In this document: one piece after another, positions 18,065 to 28,473 of the stretch
How positions within the stretch are numbered: position 1 is the first letter of the stretch
Layout of the letters: each line of letters begins with the position of its first letter
Source of the DNA: Emergomyces orientalis
Lineage: Eukaryota > Ascomycota > Eurotiomycetes > Onygenales > Ajellomycetaceae
NCBI GenBank assembly: GCA_002110485.1
Contig: MOWL01000047.1
Coordinates: 124,001-188,000, forward strand
Reading direction: 5' to 3'
Length of the DNA: 64,000 nucleotides
The notes under the pieces: generated by a model
Seen by the model: only the letters and a program-made list of their open reading frames with translations
Told to the model about the DNA's origin: nothing
The model's database searches: none
Made by a program: the position numbers and the translations under genes

Positions 18065-18412
18065 TGAAGTGGAATAAGGGGTTGTGCGCTTTTGGCGGCA
18101 CGTGGGCAGGAGCAGCGGGATCGTAAGGAGGTTGGTAAGTTCGCCGTGTATACAATATTCTATTCAACGAGCTATCCAAATAGCAATACAAAAGAACACG
18201 TAGGAGATTCAAATATAGAAGAAGAACAAGCAATCAATCACATATCAAATCACACAATCAAAAAGGAGCAATCTCACTGCTCTGCGTACAATCAATCTTC
18301 GCCGAATCCACACGTGTGTCAAAGGATAATGGGAATATGAGGCAGCCATGCCAAACAAATATATGAGGCGGTCTCGGCGAAAAGTAATACCACGCCGAGA
18401 TTCCCCACCACA
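18065..18412 (-). repeat. 5' LTR of the Ty3/gypsy element
   Basis: 348 bp, the right copy, same ends as the left LTR and one base different by reading. Because both LTRs are copied from one template at insertion, the near identity indicates a recent insertion. It is followed by the GTGA duplication at 18413-18416. Confidence 0.9.
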
Positions 18413-18846
18413 GTGATACTTGATAAAAAGGCCAATTCACCAGGGAAATACTTTGTCTACAATTCCCACTCAACAAAACTCTGGCCCCCGTCAAAAGAGC
18501 AAATAGTGAGTTGTTTAAATATTTAACTTCATGATACTTACTGACCGTCGCAGGACGAGCACTATCCACTCACTGAGTACCTTACTCCGGAGGATTTCGA
18601 TGACAAGAATGACAAGAACGAAGAAAAAGAACAGAAGGAACTGTTGGTGGAAGAAAAACAATCAGAGGAAATTAAATTAAAGCACATCATGTTCAAGATC
18701 GAATCCCCTCCAACACTTAATCTGTCCACGGAATTGGGTGAATATTAGACAAATCTGCTTCTATTTTTCTGTTTATTTCTATATTTTTCTGTTTTAACTT
18801 TTATTAAGTATTCATTAAAACAGGTTAAACCTGATATCATAATTGT

Positions 18847-19919
18847 TCATTTATTCACTAAACATTCGTTTGATATTTTTATTAACCATACTCTGATTGA
18901 ATATCCACACTTATGTGTCTCTCCGACTAACCGTCCACTCAGTAAGAATTTCCAAATTTTTAGGGGCCGACTCCCGGGCGGTACGGATATAGCATTTAAG
19001 GCATTGGGGGCCTGGAGATAAGTGGAGGAAATTATGCTATTCTAAAGTAAGATACAATAACTGAAAATAGAGGCTTTGTGGCCTACCTTCAACAGCTCCA
19101 TAGCGGAAGTTGTCCTGGTGCGTGTTTGAAATTCGCGGAGATTATCAGGGAAGGTCTCGCTGATTGGAATATCTCCATGACGGAGCATCATATGAGGTTC
19201 GAGACACTCTGTAATCATGGTACCCACTGAGCGGATATCCGTCTGAGCTTCAAAGTCTTGTTTCAACATACTGGTTCCAAAATTTGCTATGTCATCCGAG
19301 TTAGCGTTTAAGCATATATAAAATTGAAACAATGCTCACCAATCTTTATTTCCGCCGTTTCCGCGGAAAGAAGAACATTTTCAGAACTCAGCTGTCCATG
19401 TGCAATGCGAAGATCATGAATATAACTCAATCCCTGTAGAATCTCTCTGGAGAATGCTGCGACTTCATGAAATCGAAGAGTACCGAGAGGTGTTGAGAAC
19501 ACCTGTGCAAGAGACACATCCATAATCTTATAAAAAAAATATATGCTGCCTTGGTAATATAACGCCTCATGAAGAGCCACAATATTTTTGTGGTTTATTT
19601 CTTTTACTCTTGACAACCATTCCTTTCCGTGAACCTTGACCTCCTTGACTAGCATCTCGTTGAACATGCCATCCTTGCTATAAGCTGTCCTTCCCTGGCC
19701 CGCCTGATCCAATTTCGTGCAGAACTGGTATCGGTCCCAAGGGGTTGTTTCATCTTTGAACAATCGAACAACCTCTATGTTGACTTTTGGAGCTGCTTGT
19801 GGTACCACGGGGATCATCCGCCGAAGCTTTGGCCGGTTATCTTTTAAAACCGACGTGGGATACCTTCGTTTCAATACGGAATCATTTTTGGTCTGGGAAG
19901 ATCTGATCTTCTCCGCCAT
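18847..19919 (-). CDS. Pseudokinase (degenerate protein kinase fold)
   Basis: Three exons: 19919..19340, 19286..19087, 19041..18847. Phases agree, 324 residues; the third exon is the least certain. Ahead of the kinase fold is a 50-residue basic, Pro-rich leader. Then come a weak glycine loop (GQGRTAY), a VKEVK segment (K95 or nearby as ATP-site Lys), and INHKNIVALHEALYYQGSIYFFYKIMD, a typical N-lobe to hinge. The catalytic loop reads IAHGQLSSENVLL (HGQ at 174-176), where HRD is expected, so the catalytic Asp is replaced. The metal-binding DFG is ANFG (N195). Both changes predict a catalytically dead kinase, probably a scaffold or decoy. It is short, with a reduced C-lobe. It is divergent from the DUF3723 gene and shares its promoter region. 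Cargo gene. Confidence 0.65.
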
Positions 19920-20224
19920 CTTGTTCAGTGGGTATTTCAGTCAAATAAAAGCGGAAAATAATATACAAACAGCATCAGATCGAAAGCTGTACGTCTGATA
20001 CTGATATATATATCACCTGTCGAACATGGGTTTGAGTGGGCTAACTAAGAAGCGTGGCCGTTGAGCAGAAAAGCGTGGTGAACGCTCACTGATCTGCATT
20101 TTCTCAAGTATAACCATGCCATGATTTTATTTTAGTGACCATGGCAACATTTGATGCTGATATATGAATCACTGACAAACTCTTTGTTCTCTCTTCTCAA
20201 ATTAACACAAATCATACAACAGAA
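19920..20224. promoter_or_regulatory. Divergent promoter of pseudokinase and DUF3723 gene
   Basis: 305 bp between two start codons. It holds GCGTGGCC at 20052-20059 and GCGTGG at 20073-20078, the inverse of the GGCCACGC seen upstream of the ferric reductase and captain genes. Confidence 0.35.
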
Positions 20225-22734
20225 ATGGCGACAGAAAACTTTGATCTTACTCTATCTGAAGAGAAGAAGAGATTCTTTCTTGGGTGTGCAAAAATAACTG
20301 TGGATCATCTGCGATTTGGGGACATCAATGCTCCAGGAATCCGTGGTGTGAAATGGAAAAATGTCAACTTATTACTCAGCCGATTCGAATGAGATAGGTG
20401 CCGGAGGCTCGAGCCCCTTCATTGGATTCCCGCGCTGATCACACTGCAACAATTTAATCAATTCCTTCATCATAATAGTATCAATGCTACGGATCTGAGT
20501 TATTTTTTGCCAACCTTTTTGAGACTGCAGCCTGGATGGACTGTAACCTGTCTTCAAGGCCGAGTACGTGTTGCGGCGGCGAAAGAGTGGCTGGGAGAAG
20601 GTGATCGGTGGTGGGTGGTTAAGTTTTATGACCAAACTCAATTATCTCAAGAGGCGCAGAGAAGCCTCAGAGAGTTTCGAGATGGTTCCCAGGAACACAT
20701 CAGTGGAGAGTTATATTGCAACGTGCGTTTATATCAACAAGCTGGCGAACATGCGAAGGCCTGCGAGTGGTTGGCAAGGTCTCCACATTTTGATTGGGAT
20801 TTCAAACAACTACAGCGAGGAACGAAGTATCAGTGCTTTCGTGAAGCTCTGGATGCCCTTCTTGAGTTTCCTGGTTTATGGTCATGCTATGTAAACCTGC
20901 ACCGGCTACTCCCAATGCGATGTCCAGATGTAAATTGTTTCTTTTCTCTGATAATCTTTCATTCATCAACTGACATCTGTAGTAGGAGCAAGCCAACTAT
21001 GTGAATCGCATCCGAGAATGCTGGGCTTTCATAATGGGAGATGAACCTGGTATCCTGGATGCTACGACGGTTGAACTCTTACAAGGTCGTGCTCCAACAT
21101 TATCAACTGAAGATGTAGAATACATCAATGAAGTGTTCACGGAGCGTTTGGTATTTGCCAATGTTGATGATGAGAGACGGGAGAATTTCCGAGCACGAGT
21201 TCTTCAGATCGAGTATATAATTCCTTCACTTCATACTTTTCACGAGGATATCAAGTATCTTGAACCAATGGCAAAACTGGTAAGAGGGTTATTGACCCCT
21301 AAATTTAAGGGACGGATTCAGGATGGCATGAGGCGGCGCTATCGAGGCCCGGTGACCGGCGATTACTATATACAGACATCGGAAACAGGACATCGCCAGC
21401 AGAGTCAAAATCCTCAATACGGTTTCTGGTCGGCCTATAGACAAGTATTTTTAGCTTCAATGCGGTACTTTTTCCCCCTTGTTTCCGGGTTTCAGCCCCT
21501 AAAGATACATAAAGTTCCGTTGAATATGCGTACGATTGAACCTGAGGCACTCTCACATCGTTTTACTGAACTGGCGAGGTCTGCCGGTTTTGTGTCTGCT
21601 CGGCCTAATCTTCAGCCTTCAGAAAGCATTCAAGAAGGTTTGCCTCTACTTCCACCTTTGACGACAGATAGTGAGGAGGAATGGGCGCGTTATGGAATGA
21701 CAGATGGCAGGTCTTTCTTTTCAGACAAGATGCATCTGTATCTTGATAAAATTTACTCGGCTCCCGACAACCAGCAACGAGAACATCTGACTTCCTTTGC
21801 AGTGAAGCGAAACTTTTTCCTTGCCTTCTTCCCTCCTTACCAACCGGAGGGCGCGGGAAGAGGGCCTAGTTCTCCTCAATTAAATCCTGTAATACATGGG
21901 CAGCCAAACTTGAATGACGATGAAATGCCAGATGTGTCAAATCAGCAGGCTGAACCTGATCAACCTACGGCTTCAAATACCACTGAGTTAACTACCCAAG
22001 CCGACGCAGAAATGCTAGACAACCCGATCGCCGAACCATCCTCCAGCAGGAGTGCTGCCCATCATCATTTATATGCTCGCCGTCGCAAATCTGGCAATCA
22101 GGCCCGAATTAAAAAATGGGCTCATGTGACAAGATCCTCTGCTATGCCACAGCGTGATAATGCTAGTCACCGGCGGAGTACCTCCCCTATTATCAACCCG
22201 GGAAATGCGACTGTCCGTCGCCGGCGGAGTGCCTCCCCTATTACCAACCAGGGAACTACGATTGCCAGCCACCGGCAGAATGCCTCCCCAACAGCTGAAC
22301 ATTCAAGCAATACCAAGTCTGACACTATTATATTAAATCAGACAACAGCATGGTGTGAGATCAGTGTGAATATAAGCCCTGGACAGTTCACAAGATCTAT
22401 TGGAGAAAATGCAATTGCGAGGCTTGGCTGTGTTTTTAATATTTCAAAAAGCTCAGCCATATTCATTCGTGTTTCTCATGTTGAACACTTTTCAGAGTTT
22501 ATCTCTCCTGATTTTTGGTTTGCAGTTCCAGGGTCACGGGGTGCTCTCTCCATTATTAACATAATGCAGGTAGGGGCATCTTTAAGAAAACAGGAGATGG
22601 TATTCATGGGTCATAAAGTAAATAACCCATTTAGCCAACATTTACTACATCCTGATATTGAGCTAGGGGATATCCAAATACTTGAAATCCCTAGGTTTTA
22701 TGAGGAATTAAATTGGTGGCAATTTGAGTTGTAA
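20225..22734 (+). pseudogene. DUF3723 family protein with one in-frame nonsense codon
   Basis: Exon 1 20225..20929 and exon 2 20986..22734 (GTAAAT donor, CTGAC branch site, TAG acceptor, in phase) would give 817 codons, but codon 56 (20390-20392) is TGA. The sequence on both sides is in the same frame and continuous with the family pattern (RFE, stop, DRCRRLEPLHWIPA, then GWTVTCLQGRVRVAAAKEWL and GDRWWVVKFYD). The stop therefore looks like a single point change, such as CGA to TGA. The rest of the frame is intact: a kinase-unrelated globular domain, then a disordered tail from about 22050 with three Arg/Ser repeats (RRSTSPI, RRSASPI, RQNASPT). An ATG further down could start a shortened protein. 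DUF3723 has no known function but is a recurrent Starship cargo family. Confidence 0.7.
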
Positions 22735-22755
22735 CACAGAGTATATATCGGGTTA

Positions 22756-22809
22756 TTAGAAATCAACTTATATTGTAGTTACTTAGAAATCAACTTATAT
22801 TGTAGTTAC
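22756..22809. repeat. 27-bp direct tandem repeat, two copies
   Basis: TTAGAAATCAACTTATATTG plus GTAGTTAC-type end, copies at 22756-22782 and 22783-22809, identical by reading, just behind the DUF3723 gene. It lies in a 270-bp AT-rich spacer that holds nothing else. Confidence 0.7.
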
Positions 22810-23003
22810 TCTAAAACTTAAACCTAGCAAGATAAAAACACATAACAATTGTGAAAATAAAAAATAAATACATCGCACTATGTCAGTAAGTTGTAGCAAG
22901 TTAAGGGAAATAAAAAAAGATCAAAAGCAAAAATAATAACTGAAAGAGAAAGAAAAAGCAGATACTGAATAACTGGAAACAAAGAATGAATGGACATGAA
23001 AGT

Positions 23004-23718
23004 TCAATTCAATATTTCAACTCTTGCTCTTTCTCGTCTTGGTAGCAATGGTCGTGCTGACATTCCATCATGATTCATTGCTTGTTGAAGCTTCATAATA
23101 CATTCATCCTGTTTTTGAAATTGAGATCCGTATTCATCCTTCAACTTGGACTCAATGTCGAAAATGATATCAGTAATCTGGCGTGAGCGGTCATTCACTT
23201 CCAATTTGCTATCTTCCTCTAATTGCATGACATCCACAAGTCCATCCACCCGATAGCACCATTTCCGTAAACGATCAAGTTCTGCAGTGGTTTTCCAATG
23301 ATGCTCTTGCTCCGTGATGACCTTCTGCTGTATTCGAAGAACTTCCTGTTGTAATTGACTATTCAATGTGATACATGTGAAATGAAGATCAAAGGAGAAG
23401 GAAGAAAGAGAAAGTGTATATAAAATGTGTTTCTTTTCTTGTTTTTACAGATGTGGCTTTGTTTCTTTATATTATTTTTATCCTACCTTTTTCTGTTTCT
23501 ATCTGTGAAATAATTGCTCTACTTCTCTTTGCAATTGCATTCATTCTAATGGTGTGCCAAGCACATATGGCCCGGTGGGCTTCACCACCTAAATTAGCCA
23601 ATGCATGAGTAAGAGTGGTATTAATCGCCCCATAGCTCGGCTGAGAGTGCCTGGCCATCAAAGAAGGTGGGAGCTGAAATTCTGTGATTTGTCCTTGGCC
23701 TCTTTCAGAATGACACAT
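23004..23718 (-). CDS. Small coiled-coil protein, probably two exons
   Basis: Exon 1 starts at the ATG 23718 (MCHSERGQGQITEF) and runs to about 23491 with a GTAGGA donor. Exon 2 ends at the stop 23004. The junction is not certain: an AAG acceptor around 23335 keeps phase and would give the continuous helix QIETEK|VLRIQQKV. The product is helical and rich in Gln/Glu/Lys with heptad-like spacing through EHHWKTTAELDRLRKW and IESKLKDEYGSQFQ, so a coiled coil is likely. It ends in a basic stretch, PRRERARVEILN. No family recognised. It is oriented toward the DUF3723 gene and is part of the cargo block. Confidence 0.45.
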
Positions 23719-23992
23719 TGGTGGAAAACTAGCCAATCATTTTTGTATCTTCTGCCAAATTTGTTAGATGTAATTTCTTTTTTATATCAAGCTAGTCCTA
23801 CAGAATTATTAACAGCTCACTGAATTTGATGGCTTGCTATTTAGTATTAAACACTCATATAGATAAATATATATAGAAGTAGTCATCAGACTCATCACAG
23901 CAATTCTAAAAATCTTTGTCTTATTAAAATTTGTTGATTTATTTTGATATGCTTCTTCTGAGCCTACAACACTAACTACTTTCCCCCCCAAG

Positions 23993-24476
23993 ATGAACAC
24001 TCCTGAAGCCGGCTGGGAGAGTTGGATCCAAACTCTTAATCAACCGCTGATCAATTCTGATGACTATAACTTATCTCCTAATACACTTGATGCCATTCAT
24101 TGCGAAATTTCCCGGGACTCCAGCATCTTGGATTCATCCACTGATATCTCCTCCGCCAATCAGGCCGTGGCCGCTCTGGAGAATCGCGTTGCGAATTTAG
24201 AAGATAGGTATGGACAAGTGAGCCTTTCTTAATTAAAACACGTTACTAACTCCAAACTAGATTGAAATCGCTCCGGAGGTAAGTAAAAGTATGTTGTTTA
24301 ACACACATAATGCTGATTTATATCAAAGTGCTCTAGAGGATGTTCTGAAGTATGTGGTTGGCCTGGAGCCATGGACAAAAACAGTTACTGAGGTTCTTGA
24401 GAAGCTGGGTCAGAGGCCCGCATCAGCACCCCCATCAGCCACCCAATCCAATTTTGCAATGAATGAAGGCGCATAG
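23993..24476 (+). CDS. Small zipper-like protein with an 18-bp microexon
   Basis: Three exons: 23993..24217, 24261..24278, 24339..24476. Exon 2 is only 18 bp (IEIAPE) between a TTACTAAC-type intron and a GTAAGT donor; all phases are zero, giving 126 residues. The N terminus is acidic and Ser/Asp-rich. The middle, QAVAALENRVANLEDRYGQ, has a leucine/valine heptad pattern, followed by DVLKYVVGLEPWTKTVTEVL. The tail is Pro/Ala/Ser-rich. No family recognised. It is divergent from the coiled-coil gene to its left and lies tail-to-tail with the captain remnant. Exon 3 uses a GAG acceptor close to an upstream AAG, so that junction is the weakest. Confidence 0.45.
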
Positions 24477-24589
24477 CAAATAGAAAGACATGGAAATTTG
24501 ATTTGCGCAATGTTGTTAGTTTCTGTTGTAGTACAGCACTTGAAAACCGAGTTCATGAAAAGATATAGGAGCATGAAGATAAATTTACA

Positions 24590-26865
24590 TCAATATATAC
24601 TGAACTTTGATGACCATCCATTTTTTGGTAGTTGTGTACCGTGTGTCATTGTAACATGATGATAATATTTTGCTGAGGATAGAAGAAGCACTTTGCAACC
24701 TGAGTAGCCGCAGGATAATGGCTTGGAGAAGTTCATATATCTCACATGCTGACCCTCCAGGTGATTCTGAAGAGCATACTTATTACTGTAGCAATATTTT
24801 CATGCTTCAGAATATCGCCCCTCATCACCCAGACATTCGGGGCATTCCATGCCAGTAGGAGTCTGAATTGGGAAGTCAGAATAGGCATTTTGAAAGGGGG
24901 CCTCTGGTTTAGGGCTTCACACGCCTGGGTATGGCCAGGCGGTCCAGAGCAAGGCAAAGCTCGAGGGACTGTATACAATCTTCCACTAGTTGTTCATCAG
25001 GGACAGCACTGACATCTTGGTTCTTGAACTTGAGAGCAGCCAAGGCTTTTCACTCAGACAAAACAGAAGAGTCATTGTGCTTGAATGTGGTGACTCTTCT
25101 GTGATAGTTATTCTTGATGATGGTGTTGCCCACATTCTTAAAAAACTGTTTGTAACCCTCTTTGTCAAGCTGTTTCTGAAGCCTCTTGCGCATAGCTTGA
25201 ATCTGCCTGCAAAGTTGTTGATATGTATCAGATTTGACCTGGTCTGTCACCATGTTGATCTTGCTGTATTTCACAATCAGATCTTCTTGAAATGCTACAC
25301 AGGCGTTCTCTAACTCCACCAGCTTCAGATCATTCCCAACTTGCTGCAGTTGTTCATGGGTCAGGCCCTGTGGGGCAGATGGATCACGAGTGAGGCTCGA
25401 GTTGGTAGAAAGTGCAATCAACACATCCCTGGTTGGCATTTCCAAGAAAACAGATTGGGTGTCACAGTTCACCAGTTCATTAAGGTATGCCATGAAAATG
25501 CTGCTTCCAGAATGGCCCATGACTTGAGTACGTAACTCTGGGGTCAGGTCTACAGGAACAGTTTAGTCACTTCTTGCTATGAAACTAGATAGTAGAGCGA
25601 GTTCATACCAATAAATGCGGCAGCAGCTCCTTTTCTCCACACATACAAAGAGCCCAAATCCTTGGCACCTGCAGCTCTACACTCTTGGAGATGATTCTCT
25701 GCAAGTTGTGCATATGTGAGAGACTCTGTGAAATGAGTAGTTCAGTTTCTCTTTGCATCTCAAGCTGCACATCAGAATATTGGAATATGGTGTTTGTCTT
25801 CTTTGATATGTATTGGAACGCTCTTCTGATGTGCTGGTATGCCTGTATAGCATCAAATGTCTTGAGGCACTTTGATAAATTCACTGACAAAGACTCTGTC
25901 CTCTAGCCCATACTCTAGAATGTCTTGAATAACACAAAGTCCTAGATTGTCATTTCACTCGATATATGTATATTGTGGGCTGTATAATATGAGTTAGTAT
26001 TTGAAACTTTTCAGAGAGTTTTATTGAATGTACACTCAACTCTTGTTTCTCTTGCTCTTGTTGAGCCGGTGTTTTACATGTATTAGAAGAATCTTGCATG
26101 AAGAGCACTTCAGATTCACAATCATGAAGAGCTCTATATTTTCTCAACAAAGAGCATTCTTTTTCTGTCTGCAGTAACCAGTGTTACAGACAAGGGTTTC
26201 AGGGCAGGCACTTGTAGCAGTCATCATCTTTTGAAGGGTTGCATGCTGATTTCTCTGCTGGTTGGTAACATAAAATACGTGTGAAATCACAAGAGAGTGA
26301 TGCAGATAATATAGAAGATTATCTGCATTAACACATAGTTGAAATTTGACAGTCTCAATAAGGTCATATTCCTCTTTGAGTTGCCCACAGATCAACTAAG
26401 GTGATGGTAAGCCTAGCATTGATGACAAGAAAAATATGAATGCATACATGTTTGGTTTGACACTTCAAATTATAGGGGAAGGATCTCATATTTAGCTCAA
26501 CACAATAATAAATTCTCCAGAACTGAACTTTAACCAGAAAGCCTGTCAGAGATTGAACATTGTGAGTGTCAAGATATCAGTGTAGAAAGCATTCAATCAC
26601 ATTCATTGTCAAATTCTTAAGCCAGTATTGTGGATCCAGAGGCTGTAAAAGCTGTACAAATCTGTGAATATATAAGCATTTTTCATAGTATGATCAGATC
26701 AGGCAAAGATAAATAGTACTTAGTGAAACTTTGCTTTATAACTTTCAAGATACGCTTGGTAGACTCCTCAAATGCTGGCTTTTTTGGCTGTGAGACTTTG
26801 TTTATCATTGCCATTCAGTATGCTGAACCTTGTTCAACTGGAGGCTTGCGGGACACAACAACCAT
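24590..26865 (-). pseudogene. Decayed DUF3435 tyrosine recombinase (Starship captain type)
   Basis: A remnant reading leftward from an ATG near 26865. Recognisable pieces in family order: PKKPAFEESTKRILKVI; QQRNQHATLQKMMTATSACPETLVCNTGY (about 26250-26170), where the family has RQR..Q.AT...ATSARPGTL; ENIELFMI and ILLIHVKHRLNKSKRNKS (about 26140-26040), interrupted by stops; LYVWRKGAAAAF, an intron, then LTPELRTQVMGHSGSSIFMAYLN (box-II-like Arg, His of GHS and nearby Tyr; about 25660-25470). A helical tail follows, then a C-terminal zinc-finger-like part with CPECLGDEGRY...HLEGQH (about 24860-24740) carrying one more stop. Differences such as R to C/Q, G to E and W/R to stop are transitions, as RIP produces. 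The first catalytic Arg appears lost (ACPE), so the enzyme is dead. Captains cut and insert the whole element. Confidence 0.7.
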
Positions 26866-28473
26866 TGTGAAAAAGAACTTAAACGCAAGAGCGAAATTGT
26901 TCAGATGAATAATAGTATTGATTTGAAGTAAGAAACGCACTTGAGTGACATTGTGGTATTTATAGAGATATAACTGCTCACTTTGATTAAACAGTGGTGA
27001 GCAATCGGTGCAAAAGCAGCACTGGGCCAGAAAAGTGTCACTAAAATGTGTTTCTAGGCCACGCCCTAGAGGGGTGATTTAGGCCACACCCCCATTTACT
27101 CCGTACTCCACGAAGTTATGGGTAACTAGTCAAAGGAGTCAGTTTATTAAGGCTGAAATAAAGTAGTAACGTTAGTTTCTATGCTGCACGCACAAAATCA
27201 CATGAGCCGCATTGGGGTCTTGTCTATCTATTTGCAACCTGTCACATAATCCACCACCTCCACACTGGAAGTTGAATTTTACATATATTGTTCTATAACT
27301 AATTTTATATAATAATTCATGAAATACTGATGATTGATGATTCTCAAAATAGTATGAAAAAAGGCGAGCGTTTAGCGGTAGCCATCGCCGATGAGACCGA
27401 AGAGTTATCCTTTTAATAGTAGTTACGTAGCGAGCTTCTGAACCTTAACAGCGGCTGAACTAAGTGAACCTCCATCGAGCGGAATTCCGGCGGTATTTCG
27501 TAAGGTTGGGAATGTCTCTATGGTTTGTGATCTACTCCGCGTCCGCGAAGGCGGACGACGAAGAATTCGTGTCTAAGATGGTGAAGATACAATACCCCAC
27601 GCCCGCCTGTGTATTGAATATTTTGACACAAGCCCAGAGCTGTAGGGAGTCGATCAATATAAGGCTTTGATGATACATGGCTTCGGGGATATGAAGCATT
27701 ATATTATCCATTTCTTAGAACGTTGTTGAGCCCGGCGGCCACCCAAGTGCCATGACGGTCTCCCCTCTCAGAAATCGTTAAGACATTCCATGACTTGGGG
27801 ATTGAAACCCGCACGAATCAAAGAAGTGGGAAAGAGAAAACGGGCAAATATAATCAGGCAGGGCGAACAAAGGTTGGATGTAACTGAGCTCGCCACAGGC
27901 AAACATACGTGATTATGGTAGTTTGTAATACTATATTGGCCGCAAGATATCATAATGACTGCAGTGAAAAAGCTCTTTTGTTAACTACTAACTACAGTGT
28001 AGTAATAAATAAAAGGGCATATGAAACAAGGGGCGCCCATCAACCGAAATCTGGCCGATGGATGGCATATGGATGAAAATGCTGCGTTAGAGGGGTTAGA
28101 CGGCGTCCGATTGATTCATTCCAGGTTCATCTCTTGCATATACTCGTCAGTCACAAATACCCGGCATTTTAACCAGATCGACATCAGCGAGTAGTCAAAT
28201 AGAATGGCGATTGCAAATGGTGCTAGCAAGAGAAATCTTGGAAAAGACAGCCCGAAAGTTACCCGATTACTAATCCACCACCACCCACGCTAAAATCTCC
28301 GACTTCCGAGAGATTTTGATGCCAGACAATTGCCGGATTTTTTGTTCGATTCCTCTGCAGACCAGTCGTTCACTTATAGATAAAACAGCTCAATGCATTC
28401 TCCTTGACATTGAATAGCTTTTTGTCTCTTTTCTTTTATCTAGAAGAATTGGCTTTTGTTTCTATATCTCACA
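26866..28473. other. Junction between accessory block and core genome
   Basis: About 1.6 kb without a supported gene. Its left part is the captain promoter: TGTGTTTCTAGGCCACGCC at about 27047-27065 and GGCCACACC at 27082-27090. The 5' end of the element should lie near or just right of this. A TTAC stretch with TACTCCGTACTCC follows at about 27097, but no terminal repeat or target duplication could be fixed. The right part, about 27360-28200, is more GC-balanced with short frames only, and includes a 7-bp-stem hairpin at 27540-27557. Confidence 0.4.

Larger units (their letters stand above)
7686..18412 (-). mobile_element. Complete, young Ty3/gypsy LTR retrotransposon with an extra ORF
   Basis: 10,727 bp including two 348-bp LTRs that differ at one position seen. 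It is flanked by GTGA target duplications and transcribed on the minus strand. Order from the 5' LTR (right): primer-binding site, gag-protease (18037-15071), RT-RNase H-integrase in the -1 frame (to 11409), a 420-bp spacer, a third long ORF (10988-8358), polypurine tract, 3' LTR. RT before integrase places it in Ty3/gypsy. All three ORFs are open, so the copy may still be competent. It sits inside the MADS-like gene, in reverse orientation to it. The third ORF is outside the usual gypsy gene set and is described separately. Confidence 0.92.
7499..18748 (+). pseudogene. MADS-box-like gene split by an LTR retrotransposon
   Basis: The gene starts at 7499 and is broken after base 7685 (codon 62 plus one base) by the retrotransposon 7686-18412. 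Coding sequence resumes at 18417, after the duplicated GTGA, to 18505. An intron follows (18506-18553, GTGAGT..CAG), then a last exon 18554..18748. Without the insertion the frame is continuous, 156 residues. The N-terminal half resembles a MADS (SRF-type) DNA-binding domain: basic start RYTFKRRDRK, then RRGRDTIFAKAQAIY, and beyond the insertion GKYFVYNS and LWPPSKEQI. The C-terminal part is acidic and charged. As it stands a transcript would give only about 62 MADS residues plus LTR-coded residues. MADS identity is from pattern recognition; a role as transcription factor is inferred. Confidence 0.65.
1..27100. mobile_element. Starship-like giant element, 5' part (left end outside window)
   Basis: Interpretation of the whole accessory block. 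Its right border carries a DUF3435 tyrosine-recombinase gene transcribed inward (leftward), which is the position and direction of the captain in Starship elements. Behind it are a DUF3723 gene and a ferric reductase; both families are described as frequent Starship cargo. The block also holds several lineage-type genes with internal tandem repeats, a nested LTR retrotransposon, and no recognisable housekeeping gene, while core genes start right after it at about 28.4 kb. The captain is decayed, so this copy is probably immobile. I could not fix the terminal sequence or the target duplication; the 27.1 kb limit is approximate and the left end is not in the window. Confidence 0.55.

Noticed and set aside
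27540..27557. Perfect 7-bp hairpin with GAAG loop
   Set aside because: Isolated, with no terminator or RNA gene around it; likely chance in a GC-richer patch.
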